This document shows positions 52,368-60,863 of a stretch of 64,000 bases of DNA, in pieces. Position numbers and translations under genes: made by a program. The number at the start of each line of letters is the position of its first letter. Position 1 is the stretch's first letter. The notes beneath the pieces were generated by a model. It was not told the origin of the DNA. It saw nothing but the letters and a program-made list of their open reading frames with translations, and made no database searches. Origin of the DNA: Streptomyces sp. PTY087I2 (GTDB lineage Bacteria > Actinomycetota > Actinomycetes > Streptomycetales > Streptomycetaceae); assembly GCF_001687325.1 (NCBI RefSeq), contig NZ_LZRD01000014.1:124001-188000 (forward strand). The letters are read 5' to 3'.

Positions 52368-53593
52368 CCGCCACGTCCCCGCCCACGCCGCCCACCGACA
52401 CCCGCGTGCTGCGCGTACTCATCACGTCCTCGATGTTCTCGAAGGTCGCCGACTGGCAACTGGGAATCGTCATTCCGCTCGCCGTGCTGGCGGAATCGGA
52501 CTCCGTGGCACTGGCGCTCGTCTCGTTCGCCCTGCGCGGTGTCTCGTACGTGGGATCCCCCTTTCTGGGCTCGGTGATCGACCGTTTCGACAAGCGGACG
52601 GTCTATGTCCTCGCCCAGCTGCAACAGGCCGTGTGCCTGGTTCTGCTTGCGTCGACGCTGTCCAGCCAGCTCTCCGTGGCCCTGTTGGTCCTCCTCTCCG
52701 GGGTCGGGGGCGTCGCGAGTTCGATCACCGGCCAGTTCGTGCTGATCCCCGTGCTGATCTCCCCGCCCCTCCGTGCCACGGCCGTCGCCAAGCTGAACTC
52801 GGCCATCGAGGTGTCCAAGGTCATCGGGCTGCTCCTGGGCGGAACCGCCTTCGCCCTGCTCGGTCCGGCGGCGGCCTCGCTGTGCATCGGGGCCCTGTAC
52901 CTGGTCGCGGGCTGTATCGCCCGGCTGCTTCCCCAGGCACCGTCGAGCCATCAGAGGATGGATATCCGGCGGGACCTCGCGATCGGATTCCGCTGGGTCG
53001 GGCGCCGCGAGATCCTCTGGCTCGTCGTGACCATGTCGATGACGAACCTCGCCATCGGGCAGCTGGAGCCCGCCCTCATCACCCAGTTCAGCGACGGGGG
53101 GATGAACACCGGTGTGATCTCCGGGGTGATGGCCACGGGCCTGCTCATGGGCGCACTCGCCAGTCGGCTCGCCCCGGCCATCGTTCCCCGCTGGAGCACC
53201 GAACGCCGCGTGCTGGCGGCCCAGGTGCTGGGACTGGTCGGCCTGGCCCTCATCGCCACGCCGCTGCTCCCCCTGCGGCTCCTCGGATTCATGGTGGAGT
53301 GCTTCGCGGTCGCCGTCAGCAACGTGGCCTCCATCACCTACCGGCAGGAGACGATTCCGGCCGACGTCGCCGGCCGGGCCAACGCGACGATCCGCATGTT
53401 CATCACCGGGGCCTCGCCCCTGTCCGGGTTCCTCTTCGCATGGGCGAGCGGTCTCGACGGATTCCGGTACTGGCTGCCGGCGCTGGGCCTGTGGGGCGCC
53501 GCAGTCGTGGTCTGGGCCGTCTACACCCGTACTTCTGAACGTGCCGCCGAGAAGGCGGACGCCCTGGAAGGAGCTTCCCTTGGAGATCGCTGA
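52364..53593 (+). CDS. MFS transporter
   Basis: A 409-aa major facilitator with 10-12 hydrophobic segments, a GSVIDRFDKR loop (residues about 69-78) between segments 2 and 3, and an RRDLAIGFRW central loop. It resembles the MFS_3/enterobactin-exporter-like class that exports small metabolites. Likely exporter and self-resistance determinant for the cluster product. Its 3' end overlaps the acyltransferase gene by 14 bp. Confidence 0.9.
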   Translation: MTATSPPTPPTDTRVLRVLITSSMFSKVADWQLGIVIPLAVLAESDSVALALVSFALRGVSYVGSPFLGSVIDRFDKRTVYVLAQLQQAVCLVLLASTLSSQLSVALLVLLSGVGGVASSITGQFVLIPVLISPPLRATAVAKLNSAIEVSKVIGLLLGGTAFALLGPAAASLCIGALYLVAGCIARLLPQAPSSHQRMDIRRDLAIGFRWVGRREILWLVVTMSMTNLAIGQLEPALITQFSDGGMNTGVISGVMATGLLMGALASRLAPAIVPRWSTERRVLAAQVLGLVGLALIATPLLPLRLLGFMVECFAVAVSNVASITYRQETIPADVAGRANATIRMFITGASPLSGFLFAWASGLDGFRYWLPALGLWGAAVVVWAVYTRTSERAAEKADALEGASLGDR

Positions 53594-54536
53594 GCAGGAC
53601 GGTGTGGTCGTCGCCACGGTGGACCGGGCGGAGGCCGAGCGGCAGGCATGGAAGAGCGCCGGGGCGCCGGTCGACATCGTCCGGCTCGCGGAACCGGACA
53701 GCCTCGACGAGTCCGCTCTCGCCGGTCTGGGATTCGTGACGCGCCCGCGCTGGATCAACTGGTGCGCTCCCGTCAAGGAGTCGGCGGCGGAATTCGAGGC
53801 CGCGCTCCCCGGCACCGAGCGCCGAAACGCCCGTCTCGGCCGCCGCTTCGTCCAGGACGAAGGCTTGAAGGTGAGTGTCCACGTCGGGCTGACCCCGGAA
53901 CTCGTGGACGAGTTCCTGGTCGTCTACGACCGTCAGATCGAAGCGATGCCGCGCGGGAAGAACTACGCGCGCCGTTGGCGCGACCGCCTCCTGGACGCGT
54001 CCGACGAGCACGTCAGCGTCAGCGTGCACAGCGGCGCCCGCATGATCGTCGGATCGCTGTGGTGGATCCGCCCCGAGCAGTCCGTGATGCAGATGCGCTT
54101 CTCCGCCGCCTCGCCCGACGCGCGCGCGAGCCGGGTCATGCGCGTCGCCTACCTGGAGGCGCTGCAGTTCGCCCGGGAGAGCGGACTGGCCTTCGCGTCC
54201 CTCGGCAACGACCCTTCCCTCTTCGGCCATGTCGTCCAGCCCGGGCTCTTCACGTTCAAGAGCCGCCTCGGCTTCACCCCGGTGCCCTCCCGGATTCTCG
54301 ACCCCCGGCTGGCGGGCGAGTACGCCGACAGGTTTCTCACCTTGCGGTCGCTGTCCGACCCCGCGCTCGTGGTGACGTGGGGAGGGCTCCGAGGCGCGCC
54401 GTTGTCCTGGCCGGAAACCGCACAGGCCCCCGGACACGATCTTCTGATCCTGTCGGCCGCACCCGACGAGGCGCTGAAGGACCGATTCCGCGCCCGGGGC
54501 CTCCGGGACGCCCGGTCGGTGACGGTGAGCACGTAA
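53580..54536 (+). CDS. FemAB/GNAT-like acyltransferase
   Basis: A 318-aa protein with the FemAB/BioF2-type acyltransferase pattern: ERRNARLGRRFVQDEGLKV near residue 80, LVDEFLVVYDRQIEAMPRGK, and the later SRVMRVAYLEALQFARESGL with a final YDFGG-like SLGNDPSLFGHVVQPGLFTF. Members transfer an acyl or aminoacyl group. TTG 53580 has AAGGAG 6 nt upstream and overlaps the MFS gene. It could acylate the hydroxylamine, as in hydroxamates, or add an aminoacyl group. Both are inference. Confidence 0.72.
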   Translation: MEIAEQDGVVVATVDRAEAERQAWKSAGAPVDIVRLAEPDSLDESALAGLGFVTRPRWINWCAPVKESAAEFEAALPGTERRNARLGRRFVQDEGLKVSVHVGLTPELVDEFLVVYDRQIEAMPRGKNYARRWRDRLLDASDEHVSVSVHSGARMIVGSLWWIRPEQSVMQMRFSAASPDARASRVMRVAYLEALQFARESGLAFASLGNDPSLFGHVVQPGLFTFKSRLGFTPVPSRILDPRLAGEYADRFLTLRSLSDPALVVTWGGLRGAPLSWPETAQAPGHDLLILSAAPDEALKDRFRARGLRDARSVTVST

Positions 54537-54538
54537 CG

Positions 54539-54585
54539 AAGCGATGGCGGTCGGCGTCCGGGACTGGGCCGACCGCCATCGCTTT
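54539..54585 (+). terminator. Cluster right-edge terminator
   Basis: A 17-bp perfect stem (54539-54555 with 54568-54584), 12-nt loop, ending in CGCTTT, 2 bp after the last cluster gene. It isolates the cluster from the downstream kinase gene. Confidence 0.9.
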
Positions 54586-54664
54586 GACATGATCATCAGA
54601 TCGTGTGCCGCCGGCCGGGGGCGCGCACCGCTGGGGCCATGCACCGAGGGAGGGGCCGGCCGAG

Positions 54665-55591
54665 ATGATCCTGACCGTCACCCTGAACACCGCGCTCGAC
54701 GTGACGTACACCGTCGACGCGCTCGTCCCGCACGGCAGCCACCGGGTCGGCGAGGTCATCGAACGGCCCGGCGGCAAGGGCCTCAACGTCGCCCGGGTGC
54801 TGGGGGCGCTGGGCCACGACGCCGTGGTCACCGGGTTCGTCGGCGGTGCGAACGGCGACGTCCTGCGCGGCCTCCTCGCCCCGCTCCCGCCGCGCGACGC
54901 CCTCGTCGAGGTCGCCGGGAACACCCGCCGCACCCTCGCGATCACCGACCGGTCGAGCGGCGACACCACCCAGCTCAACGAGCCCGGACCGCAGGTGAGC
55001 CCCGCCGAATGGGCCGCCTTCCTGCGGACGTACGAGGAGCTGGTCGCCGGGGCCGACGCGGTCGCGCTCTGCGGTTCCCTGCCGCCCGGCATCCATGTCG
55101 GGGCGTACGCCGAACTCGTCCGGATCGCCCGCGCCGCCACCGTACCCGTACTGCTGGACACCAGCGGCGAACCGCTGCGCCGGGGCATCGCCGCCCGCCC
55201 CGACCTGGTCAAGCCGAACGCGGAGGAGCTGGCCCGGCTGACCGGCTCCCGCGATCCGCTGCGCGCCGCGGGGGACGCCCGCCGCCGCGGGGCCCACGCC
55301 GTGGTCGCCTCGCTCGGCCCGGAGGGGGTGCTCGCGCTCACCCCGGACGGCGTCTGGCGGGCCGCCCCGCCCGCACCCGTGCGCGGCAACCCGACCGGCG
55401 CGGGCGACTCCGCGGTCGCCGGGCTGCTGTCCGCCCTGGCCGAGGGCCTGCCCTGGCCGGAGCGGCTGGCCCGGGCGGTGGCCCTGTCGACGGCGACGGT
55501 GCTGGCCCCGACGGCCGGCGAGTTCGACGCGGCGGCCTACGCGGACCTGCTGCCGCGCGTCACGGTGGAGCCGCACGTCCCGGCCCCCTGA
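54665..55591 (+). CDS. PfkB-type hexose-phosphate kinase (1-phosphofructokinase family)
   Basis: A 308-aa ribokinase-fold enzyme: MILTVTLNTALDVTY start, ERPGGKGLNVARVLGALGH near residue 36, SLPPG, and the catalytic NPTGAGDSAVAGLL near 257. It phosphorylates a sugar phosphate such as fructose-1-phosphate or tagatose-6-phosphate. ATG 54665 fits the family start; a GAGGGAGGGG run lies upstream. In other Streptomyces I recall it directly following nagA, from which it is separated here by 13 kb. Confidence 0.92.
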   Translation: MILTVTLNTALDVTYTVDALVPHGSHRVGEVIERPGGKGLNVARVLGALGHDAVVTGFVGGANGDVLRGLLAPLPPRDALVEVAGNTRRTLAITDRSSGDTTQLNEPGPQVSPAEWAAFLRTYEELVAGADAVALCGSLPPGIHVGAYAELVRIARAATVPVLLDTSGEPLRRGIAARPDLVKPNAEELARLTGSRDPLRAAGDARRRGAHAVVASLGPEGVLALTPDGVWRAAPPAPVRGNPTGAGDSAVAGLLSALAEGLPWPERLARAVALSTATVLAPTAGEFDAAAYADLLPRVTVEPHVPAP

Positions 55592-55607
55592 CCGCCCGGA
55601 CACGCCG

Positions 55608-55640
55608 ACGCCCCGGCCACCGGGACGGCGATCGGGGCGT
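55608..55640. terminator. Terminator between kinase and CBM-like gene (convergent)
   Basis: ACGCCCCG (55608-55615) pairs with CGGGGCGT (55633-55640) in a convergent gap of 67 bp. Confidence 0.55.
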
Positions 55641-55658
55641 GAGCAGGGGAAGCGGCGG

Positions 55659-56672
55659 TCAGCCGTTCTTCTTGATGTGGCCCGCCTTCAGCTCCAGCTG
55701 GTCGAGGTTGGCGTCGCACTCGTCGCCTTCCTCGCAGGACAGCTTGAGGGTGTTGGCGCCCTTGTCGAGCTGGACGTACGCGTAGGTGTTCGTCCAGCCC
55801 TTCTCCAGGTCGCCCTCCTCGGCGTTCGCGAAGTTCTTCATGTTGATGGAGCGGGGCTCCTGGTCGTTGACCGTCAGGGTCGTCTTCGCGTCCTTGCCGG
55901 GCACGCCGTAGGTCACGTACAGGGTGTACGCGCCGGCCTCGGGCACCTCCACCGACCAGGTGGCCGAGCGGCCGACCTCGTTCAGGTTGATGTAGTTCCC
56001 GTTCGCGCCCTTGGCGCCCTTCACCGTGGAGTCCAGGGACGCCGTGCCGCCCAGCGTCAGCGTCGCCGCGTCCTGCTTCGGCAGCTCGACCGGCTTCGGG
56101 GTCTCCTCCGGCTTCTCCTTCTCCGGCTTCTTCGACTCCTCGACCTCGCCGGCGGGGCCCTGCGAGGAGGACGCCTCGTCGTTCTTGTCGTCCTTGTCGC
56201 CGTCGTCGCCCGTGAGCAGGGCGGCGCCGATGCCGATGAGGACGACCGCGACCACGGCGACCGCCGCGATCAGGAGCGCCTTGGTGTTCGGGCCGCCGCG
56301 GCCCGTGCCGCCGCCGTGGCCGCCCTGGGCCGGGGGCTGCCCGTGGGACGCGCCGCCCGGGTAGGTCTCGGGGGCCGCGTACTGCGGGTTCGGCCGGTTG
56401 TACTGCTGCGCGGGCTGGCCGTAGGCCTGCTGGGGCGGGTAGCCGTACCCGCCCTGCTGCTGCGGCACCTGCTGCTGGCCGTACTGGCGCTCCCCGACGG
56501 CACGCACCTGGTTGTAGGACGTTCTGGGCACGCCCGGCTGCGCGGCCGGACCCGGGTAGCCGTAGCCGCCCTGGCCGGGCGCCTGGGCGCCTGCCGCCTG
56601 TCCGTCCGCGTACAGGTAGCCGAACGGATCGTCGTCCTCGGGCTTGCTCGCGCCGTTGTTTCCGGCCGTCAT
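55659..56672 (-). CDS. Membrane protein with extracellular carbohydrate-binding-like domain
   Basis: A 337-aa protein. A Gly/Tyr/Gln/Pro-rich cytosolic N-terminus (1-125) with repeated GYGYP-like units leads to one membrane segment (about 128-150), an acidic Lys/Glu/Pro linker, and a C-terminal beta-sandwich (about 200-335) with the CBM6/35 pattern GNYINLNEVGRSATWSVEVP and ANLDQLEL. It is anchored to the cell surface and may bind sugars. ATG 56672 is used; 56693 is possible. Confidence 0.82.
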   Translation of the reverse strand: MTAGNNGASKPEDDDPFGYLYADGQAAGAQAPGQGGYGYPGPAAQPGVPRTSYNQVRAVGERQYGQQQVPQQQGGYGYPPQQAYGQPAQQYNRPNPQYAAPETYPGGASHGQPPAQGGHGGGTGRGGPNTKALLIAAVAVVAVVLIGIGAALLTGDDGDKDDKNDEASSSQGPAGEVEESKKPEKEKPEETPKPVELPKQDAATLTLGGTASLDSTVKGAKGANGNYINLNEVGRSATWSVEVPEAGAYTLYVTYGVPGKDAKTTLTVNDQEPRSINMKNFANAEEGDLEKGWTNTYAYVQLDKGANTLKLSCEEGDECDANLDQLELKAGHIKKNG

Positions 56673-56816
56673 CCCTGGGTCACTCCTCACCATCTCGCCA
56701 GCCGTCGCCGACCGGCCGAGCCTACCTCGAACGGAGCAGCCCCCGAATTGCGCTCGCCCACCGGGGCGGCCCCGGGGGGACGGGTACGGGGTAGGGGGAG
56801 GAACGCGCCATGAACG

Positions 56817-58517
56817 TCATCCGGCCCTGCGGTGAACCTTCGACCGGGACCGCTTTTCCACGTACATCCGCTGGTCGGCGGAGCGCAGGACCTCTTCGAC
56901 GGTCATCCCGCACTCGGCCCAGCCGATGCCGAAACTCGCCCCGACCCGGACCGCCCGCCCATCGACCCTTATGGGCGGAATGATGGCATTTCTCAGGCGA
57001 ACGGCCAGGTCAGCGGCGTCCGCCGCCCCGAGGCCGTCGGCGAGAACGACGAATTCGTCACCCCCGAGCCGGGCGACCGTGTCGCCGTCCCGCACACAGG
57101 TGCTCAGCCGCCGGGCGACCTCGATGAGCACGGCGTCGCCGGTGTGGTGCCCGAACCGGTCGTTGATGGACTTGAAACCGTCGAGGTCGCAGAAGAGGAC
57201 CGCGAGCCCCTTCGTCCCGTCGTCGTGCTCCGGATCCGGGGCCACCGTGTGCACATGGTGGTCGAAGGGTCCGCCGCCGGGGATCGCCTCGCCCTCGTAG
57301 CCGTCGGCCTGGTAGCCGTGGGTGAGCGACGACTCGACGTCCCCGTACGCCGCGTCCAGCGCCTCGATCGCGGTCGCGGCCGGGGAGGAGTTCGGCCGCT
57401 CGCAGATCCGGGCGCTGAGCCGCGATTTCAGCTCGGCGCTGTTGGGCAGCCCGGTCAGCGCGTCGTGCGAGGCGCGGTGGGCGAGGTTCAGCTCGTGGCG
57501 CTTGCGCTCCTCTATGTCCTCGACATGGGTGAGCAGGAAGCGCGGCCCGTCGGCGGTGTCCGCGACGACCGAGTTGCGCAGCGAGACCCAGAGGTACGTG
57601 CCGTCCCGGCGGCTGAGGCGCAGCTCGGCCCGGCCGCCCTCGGCGGAGGTGCGCAGCAGGGTGCCGATGTCCTCGGGGTGGACCAGGTCGGCGAAGGAGT
57701 AGCGGCGCATCACGGAGGCCGGCCGGCCGAGCAGCCGGCACAGGGCGTCGTTGGTGCGCAGCAGCCTGCCCTGCTGGTCGCCGCCCATCTCGGCGATGGC
57801 CATGCCGCTGGGCGCGTACTCGAAGGCCTGCCGGAAGGACTCCTCGCTGGCCCGCAGCGCCTGCTGCTCCCGCTCCAGGCGGACCAGGGCACGCTGCATG
57901 TTGGACCGCAGGCGGGCGTTGCTGATGGCGATGGCGGCCTGGGAGGCGTACATCTGGAGCGCTTCGCGCCCCCATGCGCCGGGGCGGCGTCCGTTGCGCG
58001 GCCGGTCGACGGAGATGACCCCGAGGAGGTCGCCCCCGCCCGCCGAGGCGTACATCGGGGCGTAGAGCCGGTCGAGCGGGTGCCACTCGTCCTCGAACCG
58101 GGGTTCGGGCCCCTCGGTGTGCCACTGCGGTACGTCGTCGTCGAGGAGGACCCAGCCCTCGGTGTGCGGGATGAAGCGGAGGCTGCCCCAGGCCTCGCCC
58201 ATGGAGAGCCGGCGGTTCCAGGAGTCGCGGGAGCCGACACGGCCGGTGATCAGGGCCTCGGCGGCGGCGTTGCCCGCGAAGGCGGCGATGACGAGGTCGC
58301 CCTCGGGCCGGACCAGGTTGACGCAGGCCAGCTCGTAGCCGAGACCCGCGACGATCCCGTCGACCACGCTCTGGAGCGTGTCCGCGAGGCTTCGCGCCGT
58401 GTTGAGATCGGCGACGGCCTGGTGCAGCTGACGCATGGTCGCCAGGCGGACGTACGGCTCCGACTCGGCCTCCATCGCTCGCACCCCCGGGACCTCGACA
58501 GCAACTCCAGGCTTCAT
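56817..58517 (-). CDS. cdgB: GAF-PAS-GGDEF diguanylate cyclase, CdgB-like
   Basis: A 566-aa protein with an N-terminal GAF domain (about 25-185), a coiled linker, a PAS/PAC pair (about 215-340; EESFRQAFEYAPSGMAI begins it), and a GGDEF domain with the intact active site RLGGDEFVV near residue 480. It makes cyclic di-GMP. It closely resembles CdgB, a developmental regulator of Streptomyces. A CRP-like palindrome lies 85-100 bp upstream. Start ATG 58517. Confidence 0.93.
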   Translation of the reverse strand: MKPGVAVEVPGVRAMEAESEPYVRLATMRQLHQAVADLNTARSLADTLQSVVDGIVAGLGYELACVNLVRPEGDLVIAAFAGNAAAEALITGRVGSRDSWNRRLSMGEAWGSLRFIPHTEGWVLLDDDVPQWHTEGPEPRFEDEWHPLDRLYAPMYASAGGGDLLGVISVDRPRNGRRPGAWGREALQMYASQAAIAISNARLRSNMQRALVRLEREQQALRASEESFRQAFEYAPSGMAIAEMGGDQQGRLLRTNDALCRLLGRPASVMRRYSFADLVHPEDIGTLLRTSAEGGRAELRLSRRDGTYLWVSLRNSVVADTADGPRFLLTHVEDIEERKRHELNLAHRASHDALTGLPNSAELKSRLSARICERPNSSPAATAIEALDAAYGDVESSLTHGYQADGYEGEAIPGGGPFDHHVHTVAPDPEHDDGTKGLAVLFCDLDGFKSINDRFGHHTGDAVLIEVARRLSTCVRDGDTVARLGGDEFVVLADGLGAADAADLAVRLRNAIIPPIRVDGRAVRVGASFGIGWAECGMTVEEVLRSADQRMYVEKRSRSKVHRRAG

Positions 58518-58601
58518 ATCGACGTACTTGTTGCAGTGTCACGGCCACTGAATCACAGTGAGCTGTGCACCCGGTACACAGGGTCAGCAGAAAATGGACT
58601 C

Positions 58602-58617
58602 TGTGACTCAAGTCACA
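58602..58617. promoter_or_regulatory. CRP-like palindrome upstream of cdgB
   Basis: TGTGACTCAAGTCACA is an exact TGTGA-N6-TCACA. It sits in the 282-bp divergent region between cdgB and the flavin reductase gene. It could be a Crp site or, since cdgB is a known BldD target in Streptomyces, part of a BldD region. Confidence 0.6.
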
Positions 58618-58799
58618 ACAGATGACCGGGGTGTGCCGGTGACTCACGGCGACGACGATCGTTCCGCCGTCACCGGGAGGGACGGGTCCCCCTTGTGCGC
58701 GCCCGCGCACGCCCCCCGCCTTCCCCTTCCGGGGTCCTAGGACCCGCCTGGTCCCCTGGCCCGATGCGGCCGTCCGGCCGCCGCGGTTAGCGTCGGGGT

Positions 58800-59363
58800 G
58801 TGCTCCAGACGAAGCCCCCCACCCCGCGCCCCGAGACCGTCCCTCATGCTGAGGGAGTGAGCAACGACGAGTTCCGTGCCGCCCTCGCGCGGCTGGCCGC
58901 CGGGGTGGTACTGGTCACCGCCCAGGAACCGCCCCTCGACGAGGACGGCCGGGGCGAGGACGTGGGCATGACGGCGACCGCCTTCATGTCCGTGTCGCTG
59001 GAACCGCCCCTGGTGATGGTGAGCCTGCGCAACGGCTCCCGGATGGACGACCTGCTGGACGAGCAGCCGCTGTGGGCGGTCTCCGTCCTGGCCGCGAGCC
59101 AGCGGCACATCGCGGGCCGGTTCGCCATGAAGGGCCGGATCAGCGACCGGCTGCTGTTCGAGGACATCGCGTACGTACGGGGCGAGGTGACGCGGGCCCC
59201 GCTGATCGGCGGGGCGCTCGCGACGCTGGAGTGCCGGACCGAGCAGCGCGTGGTGGCCGGGGACCACACCCTGGTGATCGGGCGGGTGCTCACGGCGGAG
59301 CTGCCGAGCCCGGAGGGCGAGCCGCTGACGTACTTCAAGGGCCGCTACCGGCAACTGGGCTGA
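58800..59363 (+). CDS. Flavin reductase family protein
   Basis: A 187-aa FMN-binding split-barrel reductase: the RLAAGVVLVTAQEP start, GMTATAFMSVSLEPPLVMVSL near residue 55, NGSRMDD and the final GEPLTYFKGRY segment are family signatures. It supplies reduced flavin or reduces flavin-type substrates. GTG 58800 is the start of the frame; GTG 58857 would give the more common SNDEFRAAL start. Confidence 0.88.
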   Translation: MLQTKPPTPRPETVPHAEGVSNDEFRAALARLAAGVVLVTAQEPPLDEDGRGEDVGMTATAFMSVSLEPPLVMVSLRNGSRMDDLLDEQPLWAVSVLAASQRHIAGRFAMKGRISDRLLFEDIAYVRGEVTRAPLIGGALATLECRTEQRVVAGDHTLVIGRVLTAELPSPEGEPLTYFKGRYRQLG

Positions 59364-59395
59364 CGGCCCGTCCCGGGATGGGGCATGGCCCCCGG

Positions 59396-59830
59396 CTACC
59401 AATCGCGGCCGGAGCGCCCGCGCTTGGTGTCGCCGCGCTGCTTCTTCTCGCGCAGCCTGCGCTCGTTGATCCCGCGCGGGACCTTCCGCTTGATCCGGGG
59501 CTTGGGCGGCGGCGCCGTGGCCTCGGCGAGGAGGGCGGCGAGCCGCACGGCGGCCGTCTCGCGGTTGCGCCACTGGGAACGGTGCTCGGAGGCCCGTACG
59601 GAGACCACCCCGCCCACCAGCCGGCCCGCGAGCCGCTCCAGCGCCCGCGCCTTCCACACCTCGGGGAGCGCGTCGGTCGCCGCCAGGTCGAAGCGCAGCT
59701 CCACCTGGGAGTCGCTGGTGTTGACGTGCTGGCCGCCGGGCCCGGAGGACCGCGAGAAACGCCACATGAGCTCGGCCTCCGGGAGGGAGACCGAACCGCG
59801 GATGACATAGGGCCCGGACATGACACCCAT
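59396..59830 (-). CDS. arfB: Peptidyl-tRNA hydrolase ArfB (ribosome rescue)
   Basis: A 144-aa class I release-factor-like protein with the catalytic GGQ in FSRSSGPGGQHVNTSDS (near residue 32) and a basic C-terminal tail (RRLREKKQRGDTKRGR) that enters the empty mRNA channel. It frees stalled ribosomes by hydrolysing peptidyl-tRNA. ATG 59830 has GGGAGGGA upstream. Confidence 0.93.
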   Translation of the reverse strand: MGVMSGPYVIRGSVSLPEAELMWRFSRSSGPGGQHVNTSDSQVELRFDLAATDALPEVWKARALERLAGRLVGGVVSVRASEHRSQWRNRETAAVRLAALLAEATAPPPKPRIKRKVPRGINERRLREKKQRGDTKRGRSGRDW

Positions 59831-60012
59831 GGTCCCTCCCCCGCACCCCGCCCGTCACCTTCTTTTGCGCCGCCCCGGCCCGCCGCGTCCGAGGAAGTTC
59901 GTAAAGAAAGTAAAGCGAGCAGGAACCTGATGGTCCGCCGCACGCGTTATGACGGGTGACGGTAGCTTCGTGATGGCATGAAGCCCGCACACGACGAGGA
60001 AAGGGACTTCCC

Positions 60013-60588
60013 ATGGCAGTAAGCCTGTCCAAGGGCGGCAACGTCTCGCTCACCAAGGAGGCACCGGGCCTTACCGCCGTCACGGTCGGCCTCGGCTGGG
60101 ACGTCCGCACCACCACCGGCACCGACTTCGACCTCGACGCCTCGGCGATCGCGGTGAACGCGGGCGGAAAGGTCGTCTCGGACGGCCACTTCGTCTTCTT
60201 CAACAACAAGTCGACGCCGGACCAGACCATCGTGCACACCGGTGACAACGTCACGGGTGAGGGCGAGGGCGACGACGAGCAGATCAACGTCAACCTGGCG
60301 GGTCTGCCGGCCGACGTCGACAAGATCGTCTTCCCGGTCTCCATCTACGACGCCGAGACCCGCAGCCAGAACTTCGGCCAGGTCCGCAACGCGTTCATCC
60401 GCATCCTCAACCAGGCCGGCGGCGCCGAGATCGCCCGCTACGACCTGAGCGAGGACGCCGCCACCGAGACCGCCATGGTCTTCGGCGAGCTCTACCGCAA
60501 CGGCGCCGAGTGGAAGTTCCGCGCGGTCGGCCAGGGGTACGCCTCCGGTCTGCGCGGCATCGCCCAGGACTTCGGCGTCAACCTCTGA
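60013..60588 (+). CDS. terD: TerD-family stress protein
   Basis: A 191-aa calcium-binding protein with [40 protein letters not shown] (the Ca-binding DxD loop), FFNNKSTPD and [22 protein letters not shown], all TerD hallmarks. The family is linked to tellurite resistance and envelope stress and is common in multiple copies in Streptomyces. A strong hairpin follows. Confidence 0.95.
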   Translation: MAVSLSKGGNVSLTKEAPGLTAVTVGLGWDVRTTTGTDFDLDASAIAVNAGGKVVSDGHFVFFNNKSTPDQTIVHTGDNVTGEGEGDDEQINVNLAGLPADVDKIVFPVSIYDAETRSQNFGQVRNAFIRILNQAGGAEIARYDLSEDAATETAMVFGELYRNGAEWKFRAVGQGYASGLRGIAQDFGVNL

Positions 60589-60618
60589 CGCGTCGCTCCC
60601 GAGCGCGCAACAGTCTCA

Positions 60619-60656
60619 CCGGAGCCCCCGGCCGCGATCGCGGCCGGGGGCTCCGG
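60619..60656 (+). terminator. terD terminator
   Basis: A 38-bp perfect palindrome (60619-60656, beginning CCGGAGCCCCCGGCC) directly downstream of terD. Confidence 0.9.
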
Positions 60657-60863
60657 CGTGCGTACGTGAGACCCCGTCAAGCCGCCTCCCCCGTACCACT
60701 GAATCCCGCCACTTCGCCGAATACCGGACAGCGCGGCGCCCCATTCGTACAAGAACTGGTCAAAGAAATGTGAGGCAATTGTCAGCACACCGTCAACTTC
60801 GCTCATTTGGTGGCACGCTCTCCGCTCGTAGTCCCCCCACAGGACGACCAACGGAGAACACAC

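Noticed and set aside
41819-54536. Siderophore, phosphonate, hydrazine/diazo or RiPP assignment for the cluster
   Set aside because: No NIS or NRPS synthetase, no PEP mutase, no cupin-MetRS fusion and no RiPP maturase; only the N-hydroxylase is shared with those classes.
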